DNA of 64,000 bases from Methylomonas sp. UP202 (GTDB taxonomy: Bacteria > Pseudomonadota > Gammaproteobacteria > Methylococcales > Methylomonadaceae). The stretch covers positions 2,655,547 to 2,719,546 of the forward strand of contig NZ_CP123897.1 in NCBI RefSeq assembly GCF_029910655.1, written 5' to 3'. Both the position numbers and the translations under genes were made by a program. Below are positions 40,671-47,800 of this stretch, in pieces. How positions within the stretch are numbered: the stretch's first letter is position 1; each line of letters starts with the position of its first letter. The notes beneath the pieces are model-generated. The model did no database searches, was not told the DNA's origin, and was given only the letters and a program-made list of their open reading frames with translations.

Positions 40671-41627
40671 ATGTCCGACCAACACCCGCGATCGATCGCC
40701 GACCAAGCCGATGCCTGGTTCGCCCGCCTGCAAGACGCCGACGCCAGCGACGACGAGCGCCGCCGATTTCAGGCCTGGTACGCGGCGGATCAGCGCCATG
40801 CGCAGGCCTACGAGCGCACCCGCCAATTGTGGAGTTTGCTGCAATTGCCGGCGGAACGGGTGGCCGAACGCCTGCAAGCGGAATCCCGCCCTGCCCCATC
40901 GCCGCCCCCGAGAGCCGCAATCCCATTTCGCCGCAATCTGGCCGGCGCGAGCGCGGCGCTGCTCATGATGGCATGGCTATTGCCGGCGCGGATTCAGGAT
41001 TGGCGCAGCGACTACCGCACCGGCCCCGGACAGCAAACCAATGTGACGCTGGCGGACGGCTCGCGAATCACGTTGAATACCGACACCGCGCTGGCGATCC
41101 GGTTCGGCGCCCGCGAACGGCGCGTGGTTTTGCTGCGCGGCGAAGCGTTTTTCGAAGTGGCGCCCGACCCGGCCAAACCCTTTATTGTGGACGGCGGCGA
41201 CGCCGAAGCCCGCGCGGTCGGCACCGCCTATGGCGTGAAAAAGTCCGGCGCGGACTTAGCCGTGACCGTCGCCGAAGGCACCGTGGAAGTCGGCGACGGC
41301 GTTGCCGCGCAAGCGGTGCGCGCGATGCAGCGCATCGAATTCAAGCAAGGCCGCTTGCAAGCCCCGCAACGCCTGACCAACGACGACAGCCTAGCCTGGC
41401 GCCGCCGCCAAGTGGTATTCCAGCAGCAGCCGTTGAGCGAGGTGTTGGCCGAAGTCAACCGCTACCGCGCGGGCCGCATCGTCGCGGTCAGCGGCGAACT
41501 GGGCGGACGCATCGTCAGCGGCGTGTTCAACCTCGGCGACCCGCAAGCCATCGTCGATGCCTTGCAAGCCACTCTCAACGCGCGAGCCGCGCATTTACCG
41601 GGCGATTGGGTGTTGTTGTATTACTAA
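40671..41627 (+). CDS. fecR: FecR-family regulator, third copy
   Basis: Inner-membrane FecR, 318 residues. N-terminal region (ADQADAWFARLQDADASDDE ... HAQAYERTRQLW), membrane helix at about 86-104 (NLAGASAALLMMAWLLP), FecR domain (VTLADGSRITLNTDTALAI, GEAFFEVAP, VGTAYGVK, VAEGTVEV) and STN-like tail (LSEVLAEVNRYRAGRIVAV, VSGVF). Its TAA stop is the first three bases of a palindromic element. Partner of the sigma factor upstream. Confidence 0.93.
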   Translation: MSDQHPRSIADQADAWFARLQDADASDDERRRFQAWYAADQRHAQAYERTRQLWSLLQLPAERVAERLQAESRPAPSPPPRAAIPFRRNLAGASAALLMMAWLLPARIQDWRSDYRTGPGQQTNVTLADGSRITLNTDTALAIRFGARERRVVLLRGEAFFEVAPDPAKPFIVDGGDAEARAVGTAYGVKKSGADLAVTVAEGTVEVGDGVAAQAVRAMQRIEFKQGRLQAPQRLTNDDSLAWRRRQVVFQQQPLSEVLAEVNRYRAGRIVAVSGELGGRIVSGVFNLGDPQAIVDALQATLNARAAHLPGDWVLLYY

Positions 41628-41735
41628 CCCGGCCTTTAAATACCGTTCTCCCTGAGCCTGTCGATGGGCGCGCTACAGTGCTTCGCCCGACAAGCTCAGC
41701 CCGAACGGATACCAGTGATAAATAGGGCCGGGTTA
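41625..41735. repeat. Palindromic REPIN-like element overlapping a fecR stop codon
   Basis: Ends TAACCCGGCC (41625-41634) and GGCCGGGTTA (41726-41735) are exact inverted copies. Inside, CCTGAGCCTGTCGATGGGCG faces CGCCCGACAAGCTCAG with few mismatches. Same core family as the element at 38108-38274. Confidence 0.8.
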
Positions 41736-41751
41736 ATAAATGCCCCGGCGC

Positions 41752-42363
41752 TCACGGCGCGCAATTCACCACCAGCTCCTGACTGTACTGGCCAACTTCC
41801 TGGTCCTTGGACATGAACACGGCGGTGTAGCGGCGCAGTTCCGGCTTGCCGGGCGTCAGCAGCGGCCGGCGATCGACGAAGGGCGAGACGGTGGCGCGGC
41901 CCAGCAACACCCAGTCGCTGTCGATGTCGCGCTGGCAATAGAGATTCACGCCATCGCTGCGGTGCTTCACAAAACTCAGTACCACCACCCCACCGGTTTG
42001 ATCGTTGCCGCTCAATTTGGGGTTGGCCGTGGACAGATCGCCAGCCCGGCTGCTGCTGTCGATACCCAATTGCGCACCGATACCGTCGGTGTAATTGGCG
42101 CGCGCCTTGATGCGCCGCACTTCCGCCCGAATCAGGTTTTCGGACGCTTTACGACTGTCGCTCTTGTCGGTGGTCGCCTGCTTGGCGAGCGCGGCGGCGT
42201 TGCCGGCCAGCCGCGACTTATCGTGAAAATCGGCGTTCGCCGCCGTTAGCGCCGCCAAGTCGGCGTCCGCCACGCCGTGTTCGGGTTTCAGATTGGCCAG
42301 GAAATGGTCGAACCAGGCCAGAAAGTCGTGATCGGCGTTCGGGATAAACGTGGATTTGGGCAT
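41752..42363 (-). CDS. Hypothetical protein with helical N-half and beta C-half
   Basis: 203 residues from the ATG at 42363. Not recognised by name. The first half is helical and Ala-rich (FLAWFDHFLANLKPEHGVAD ... LIRAEVRRIKARANY). The second half looks like a beta-sandwich with a run of the pattern VDRRPLLTPGKPELRRYTAV then EVGQYSQELVV, reminiscent of fibronectin-III-like ends seen in a family of small bacterial proteins often found beside repeats. No signal peptide or membrane helix. A 21-bp tandem array lies just upstream of its start. Confidence 0.7.
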   Translation of the reverse strand: MPKSTFIPNADHDFLAWFDHFLANLKPEHGVADADLAALTAANADFHDKSRLAGNAAALAKQATTDKSDSRKASENLIRAEVRRIKARANYTDGIGAQLGIDSSSRAGDLSTANPKLSGNDQTGGVVVLSFVKHRSDGVNLYCQRDIDSDWVLLGRATVSPFVDRRPLLTPGKPELRRYTAVFMSKDQEVGQYSQELVVNCAP

Positions 42364-42466
42364 GTTAAATTCCTCGATGAATGAATCGAATCCACCCACC
42401 TACTCCAGTTTCGCCTGCGGCAACGTCCGCGACGAGGGTATCGGCGTTTCCATGCCGTGTTTTTAT

Positions 42467-42691
42467 GTTGGAAACACGTCCTTACGCTGTCCAGTGACGT
42501 GCTTCCAAAGTTCCGCGACGTCCTTGCAAGGTTCCGTGACGTCCTTCCAGCGCTCCGTGACGTGCCTCCAGCCTTCCGTAACGTCTTTCCAGCCTTCCGT
42601 GTCGTATTTCTACGGCTCCGTGAAACCCGAATCGCCGGAAGCCTTGCCAGCCGTGGTCTGCAGCGGTTGCCCCCCAACGTTGGAAACACGT
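42467..42691. repeat. 21-bp tandem array flanked by 13-bp direct repeats
   Basis: Seven imperfect 21-bp units fill 42475-42621 with no spacers (for example GACGTCCTTCCAGCGCTCCG plus T). GTTGGAAACACGT occurs at 42467-42479, overlapping the first unit, and again at 42679-42691. Because 21 is a multiple of three, the array stays open in several frames as heptads. Not a CRISPR: units are adjacent. Lies about 110 bases before the start of the gene at 42363. Confidence 0.85.
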
Positions 42692-43027
42692 GTAAAAACC
42701 GTTCAGGGACGGGCAAGCAAAGAGGCTTACCGCCAGCCGCGTTGAGATGCGTGCCTATTCGCTCGCCAGCGAGCTAACTTACGCAGAAAAGCTAGTGGAT
42801 TAGTAGAGGCGCGCACTCCTTGAGCGACCGAAAGGATAGTCTATAAATCGAAAACAGCATAGAATAGCCGCTAACGACTTCGCGCGGACATTTTTCCATG
42901 CGCTATGATTGCGGCTCGTTGCGTTTAGGAAGTTTAGTTGGCAGCTAACGACCCAAACCGGTCAGTCAAATTTTTCTGTGAATCCGATCAAGCAAGGTCA
43001 ATTTTATAGAAAGCGGACGTTCGTTGA
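42692..43027. other. AT-richer gap at the island edge
   Basis: About 340 bases with no supported gene. Base content falls towards the exosortase genes, which fits the border of acquired DNA. I see no tRNA or clear attachment site. Confidence 0.4.
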
Positions 43028-43642
43028 TCAAGCTCGAAGTATGGCTCGCTGTAACGTAATACACAGCCAAGCGATTGCAATCGCCAGCAACCAGCGGCCG
43101 CCCATTTCGCAAAAAACCATCCAGTCTACAAACCAGGGTACCGCGCGGGGATTACTGCCCGACTCCGCGATGTCCTGAAAGGAGATTTCCAATTTACCTA
43201 ACAACAGCGCCGGTAAAGTGGCCATGACTACCAATGCCGACGTCAACAAACCCAATCCGATCAATAGTAAACGTTGCCGCCAGCCTTGTACCGGCCAAAT
43301 CAATAGTATCGATCCTTCGATCACCAGCGGCACAAAACTATGCAGCAAGTGGGCTGACGATTTCAATTCGGTGCCGGGTGGAATGAAATGACTGGCGTTC
43401 AGATAAATCGGCCGTAGTAGCACCCAGACCGACAACTCAATCGAGTAATCCAGTTGAGATTGCGCCGATTTCATCAACTTTAAGCTGGGCGAAAAATCCG
43501 GCGCCATGGTAATCATGACAGCCTTAAGCAATGGGAACAGTCCCTTTATCAGCCATTCTCCAAAATACAAAACCAAGCCCGATAACACCAGCCAAGCCAG
43601 CAAGCCTTTCAGGGTTAGATGAAACAGCTCACGCCGACTCAT
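43028..43642 (-). CDS. Exosortase H-associated membrane protein
   Basis: Inner-membrane protein, 204 residues from the ATG at 43642, which overlaps the xrtH end by 14 bases. About four hydrophobic helices (LLAWLVLSGLVLYFGEWLI; VPLVIEGSILLIWPV; LLLIGLGLLTSALVVMATLP; WLLAIAIAWLCITL) around a periplasmic loop with IYLNASHFIPPGTELK. This matches the companion membrane protein that regularly follows XrtH. Precise role unknown; it may help present or process the sorted substrate. Confidence 0.8.
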   Translation of the reverse strand: MSRRELFHLTLKGLLAWLVLSGLVLYFGEWLIKGLFPLLKAVMITMAPDFSPSLKLMKSAQSQLDYSIELSVWVLLRPIYLNASHFIPPGTELKSSAHLLHSFVPLVIEGSILLIWPVQGWRQRLLLIGLGLLTSALVVMATLPALLLGKLEISFQDIAESGSNPRAVPWFVDWMVFCEMGGRWLLAIAIAWLCITLQRAILRA

Positions 43643-44195
43643 GACTTTGATGCGTTGAACCGAACGCCCACCAGGCAAAATAGAAACACCCCATCACGAC
43701 CATCAACGTTGGTGCCACATAGGTATGAATCAGCTGAAACCAGCCGGGTTGGTAAGCGATGACAAAATATAACGCAAAGATACGCAGTAGATTGATGCTA
43801 TAAATCAAACCGATGCCCAACATTAAACCGATCAGCTTCCGCTTCAATCCTGACGGAAACACCAGCACGGCGGACATCACCAAAAACAACACACCGGCAC
43901 CATCGCAACCACGCACAATTTCCAGATCGGCCTTGGCCGAAAGTAGATGATTTTGCTTGGCCAAAACCTGTTCTAACGGAGCGAGCCAATTGACCAAATC
44001 GGCGCAAATAGCCACCACGCCGTGGTAATAGATCACGTTGACGAACAGATCGACCGGAATCTTGAAGTAGCTGTAGTCAAGCAATACGTAGCAGCCTACG
44101 AATAGCATGAATTGTAGCCATTCACGGTACCCATTTGAGTGAAGTCGTTTAGGACTATTATCAACTGCCGGCTTGGTTTTTGATAGTTGAGACAA
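43629..44195 (-). CDS. xrtH: Exosortase H (IPTL-CTERM-specific)
   Basis: Multi-pass membrane cysteine transpeptidase of the exosortase/archaeosortase family, 188 residues. Catalytic triad in place: Cys97 (VRGCDGAG), Arg138 (SINLLRIF), His157 (LIHTYVAP). The short, single-domain form and companion gene fit XrtH, whose targets end in an IPTLxxWG-type signal. The frame begins with TTG (44195) with only a weak site; the next ATG would remove the first helix. A protein with an IPTL-CTERM-like end is encoded 6.4 kb upstream in the same orientation, so substrate and enzyme are in one unit. Confidence 0.9.
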   Translation of the reverse strand: MSQLSKTKPAVDNSPKRLHSNGYREWLQFMLFVGCYVLLDYSYFKIPVDLFVNVIYYHGVVAICADLVNWLAPLEQVLAKQNHLLSAKADLEIVRGCDGAGVLFLVMSAVLVFPSGLKRKLIGLMLGIGLIYSINLLRIFALYFVIAYQPGWFQLIHTYVAPTLMVVMGCFYFAWWAFGSTHQSHESA

Positions 44196-44320
44196 TATGT
44201 TCTCTATGTACGTTGGTAAAATCGTGGTTTGCCCTGATTCACGATTGATGCGGTTCGTTCCACCGCATCCTACCGCGCTGCCGTCGGACTTGTTAATAAC
44301 ACGCCTCCGATTACGCTTCG

Positions 44321-44878
44321 CTAATCGTAGCTACGCGGGCTCTCCTCCAGTGCTTGCGAGTTGAATAGAGATTTGCAAAATTTCTTCAGATCATCTTTCT
44401 GGCTTCGAGAAATTAACTTAATTAATTTTAAAATTATAACTCCAAATGCAAGGAGTAAAGCTGTGCCTCCTAGCGTGATACCGATATTTAAAAGTGAATT
44501 TGTCAGCTCTGATGAAGACGGGAATGTAATCAATAAATAGACCGCATTCACCACAAAGATAATCAGACTTATAAATACCAAACAAAACCAAATTAAGAAA
44601 AAGTATTTTGGATACCATGCCATAATAATTCGGCCTGTGACTACTGTTTCTTTGCCAGCTTTCTGTATAGCTCCTTTAAAATAGTAGAGTGGCGGCCAAC
44701 CAAAAAATGTCGTTAACTTTTTGATAAAATTAACTTTTATAACTGTGATATTTATATCTACTCTATAACCAGACTCTGAAAAAATCGAGGTACCCTTTTG
44801 AATGTCTTTATTCAAAAAAAACTGTAAATCCTCCTCCCCGAGAATAACTTCCAAAAGATGCTTAATGGTAATTTTCAT
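44321..44878 (-). CDS. AT-rich small membrane protein, candidate immunity partner of Rhs
   Basis: 185 residues from the ATG at 44878, which overlaps the Rhs stop (ATGA). Not recognised by family. N-terminal soluble part (about 1-90), then two membrane helices (FLIWFCLVFISLIIFVVNAV; LLNIGITLGGTALLLAFGVI) and a charged tail. Base use is clearly more AT-rich than the neighbours. Position right after an Rhs gene, coupled translation and foreign composition are what an immunity gene would show, but no toxin fold is recognised in the Rhs end, so this is inference. Confidence 0.72.
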   Translation of the reverse strand: MKITIKHLLEVILGEEDLQFFLNKDIQKGTSIFSESGYRVDINITVIKVNFIKKLTTFFGWPPLYYFKGAIQKAGKETVVTGRIIMAWYPKYFFLIWFCLVFISLIIFVVNAVYLLITFPSSSELTNSLLNIGITLGGTALLLAFGVIILKLIKLISRSQKDDLKKFCKSLFNSQALEESPRSYD

Positions 44879-47800
44879 TTTCTCACCGAATTCGACGCAG
44901 ATAAACCGCCACCTAGGCTCCAACTTCCACCAATCGACCCGGCACCACCTATGTTATAACCAAGTCCAATATCAAGCGATCCGCCGCTAAATTCATTTTT
45001 TTCATTTAAATTTACCGTTGCACCAACCATTCCCCAGTGCGCGCTAATGTCGGCTCCGCGACCGGACAAATCAGAAATACTACCTGCTTGTAAACCAAGA
45101 TTGATGGCACCGCGTCCAATCCCGTAATCCTCACCTCCTGCTTGACCATTCCAATATAGTCCAAGATCAGGAGCGATTTTACCAGCAGAATTAGTAAGCT
45201 GAATTGCGAAACCCGCACCAGCACCTTGCCCAATAAAATTTGGAATTAGGTACCCGGCCCAACCAGGAATCCTCAAAGTAGCACCAACAGTAGCTGTCAA
45301 TAACCCACTCGGATCAACCGCCATAATCGGATTTCCCCCGACATAGACATACAGGTTGAGCCCGCCGTTGTGACCAATCGGGTCTTCCGAGATAAACCGC
45401 CCAAGATTCGCATCGTAATACCGCGCCCGCATGTAGTAAAGGTTGTTGCCTTCGGCCATGATGCCGACTTGCCCGGCGTACTGAAACGGTTGTTGAATCG
45501 TTTCGGCCTTGGCCATCAACTTGCCGTACGGATCATAGGCATAGGTATTGACGGTTTGCTGATTGGCATTGGTGAGGGCCACCGTATGCCCGGTGCCGTC
45601 GAAGTGGTAGACATAGAGTTGGCCGGTGGCGGCGTCGACTAGCGCCGTCAGGCCTTTGCCGTGGATGTAGTATTTGCTGATGACGTTGCTGGCGTTGGCT
45701 TCGGCCAACAGGTTGCCGGCGGCATCGTAGATGTACTTCGTAACGGTACCGTTTCTTGTGGCCTTGATCCGGTTGCCGATGCCGTCGTAGACGTAGCTTT
45801 GGTTGCCTTGGCTGATCAGGCGGTGGGCGTAGTCGTAGGCGTAGTTGGTCGCGCCCTGGGTTTTGAGTTGACCTTCGAAGTCGTAGCTTAGCGCGGTGCT
45901 GTTTTGGTTGGTCAGCCGGTTCTTTTGGGTGTTGTAGGTGTAGCTATTGCTGGCATTGATCAGTTGTTCCGGCAGTTTGGCCTCAGTGACGACGGCCTGG
46001 GTGCGGTTGCCGTTGGCGTCCAGGGTGTAAGCGTAGCTGGCGAGCGTGGTTGGTGTGGGTGTGCCGGCAGTGTGGCTTAAGCTGGTCAGCCGGTCGGCGT
46101 TGTCGTAGCCGTATTGGGTTAGGCTGGCGTTGAAGCGGCTGGCTTGGGTCAGCCGACCGGCGGCGTCGTAACTGTAGGTTTCGGTTTTGTTGAGCCAGTT
46201 AATGGTCACGCTGCTGAGCCGGTTCAAGGCGTCGTAGCCGTAGCCGACGGTCTTGTTGCCGGGATAGGTGAGTTGAGTCAGGTTGCCGGCGGCGTCGTAT
46301 TGGTATTGAACGTTAAAGCCATTAGGATCGGTGGTGCCGATCAATCTTCCGGCCGCATCGTAGCTGTTGGCTGTGGTGCCGGTCGGGTCGGTCATCGTGG
46401 TCAGCCGGTCGAGGTTGTTGTAGTCGAAGTTGACGGTGCTGTTGCCGGGATAGACGATCTGGTTGAGTTTGCCGCTGGCGGTGTAGCTGCTGGTGACGGT
46501 CGCGGCGTTGCGGTCGGTGTGGCTGATCAGCCGGCCGGCGTTGTCGTAGGTCGAGCTGTTGAGTTTGCCCAGGGGATCGGTGCGGGTCAGTAGCAAGCCG
46601 CGCTTGTCGTAGCTGAATTGGGTGACGGCGCCGGCTTGGTCGGTCAGACTGGTCAGGCGGCCGATGCCGTCGTATTGGGTAGCGACTTGCGGATGGGCGG
46701 CGGTCTTGGCCGTGGCCGGGTGGCCGTTGGCGTCGTAGGTGTAGACGGTGGCGGTGTTGCGGGCGTCGGTGCGGCTTTGCACCAAGCCGGCGGCGGTGTA
46801 AGCCGTGGCGGTCTGCTGGTTCAAGGCATTGCGGGCGGCGACCGGGTGGTGTTCGGCGTCGTAGTCGATCTGGCTGGCGTGGTTCAACGCGTCGCTGACC
46901 TGGGTCAAGCGCAGTTGGGCATCGTAGCTGAAGCTGGTAGCCTGATTCAGAGCATTGAGGCTTTGGGTCGGGTTGTGGTTAGCGTCGTAGCTGATTTGGG
47001 TCGCGTGGCCCAAAGGATCGGTGGTTTGGATGACGTGGCCCTGACCGTCGTATTGGGTTTTGGCGATTTGGCCCAGGGCGTTTTCCACGGCGATGGTACG
47101 ACCGGTTGGGTCGTAGTAATAGGTGGTGCGGTGACCGGCCGGGTCTTCATCGGATGACGACAGGCCGGTGTAGTGCAGTTTATACAAGGCGCTGCCGGTT
47201 TCGCGGGGGGCGGTTTGCTGCGTGACCCGCTGGTGGTCGTCGTAAACGTTGCTAACAATGGTTTGGTTGACCGGATCGGTGACGCTGAGGATTTGGTGAT
47301 TGGCGTCGTAGCCGTATTGCCAGACTTTGTTTTCCGGGTCGTGGAAACCGGTCAGGTCGTTGCCGGTGTAGCTGTACGTGACATTACGGCCCTGGTTGTC
47401 GGCCACCTGGGTTAGTTTGCCGGCGGTGTAGCTTAAGGTCAGGGTGCGGTTGTAGGCATCCTTGACCTGGGTCAGCAGGTCGCTGGTGTAGGTAAAGCTC
47501 AACGCGTTGCCGTCGATGTCGGTCAGGCTCTGGATGCGGTTGCTGGCATCGAAGGCCAAGACAGTGCCGAAGCGTTCGCTCAGTTTGTAGGTGCCGTTGG
47601 CGTTTTTGATTAGTTGGGTAGTGACGCCGGGCGGGGCGACGAAGCTGCCGTCGGGCAGTTGCCGGTAGCTCAAAGCCCGGTCGCCCAGCTGTACGCTGAT
47701 GGCTTTATCCTGCAACTGGTCGGTGGCCCATTGCGCCACCAGCGCGCCGACCACCCAGTCTTTCAAGGCCGGCTGGGTCGGCGACATCAGATCGCGGCTG

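Noticed and set aside
42467..42691. CRISPR array
   Set aside because: Units are 21 bp and directly adjacent, with no spacers and no cas genes.
42288..42777. Protein genes reading through the 21-bp array on either strand
   Set aside because: Frames stay open only because the period is a multiple of three; no ribosome-binding site or known domain.
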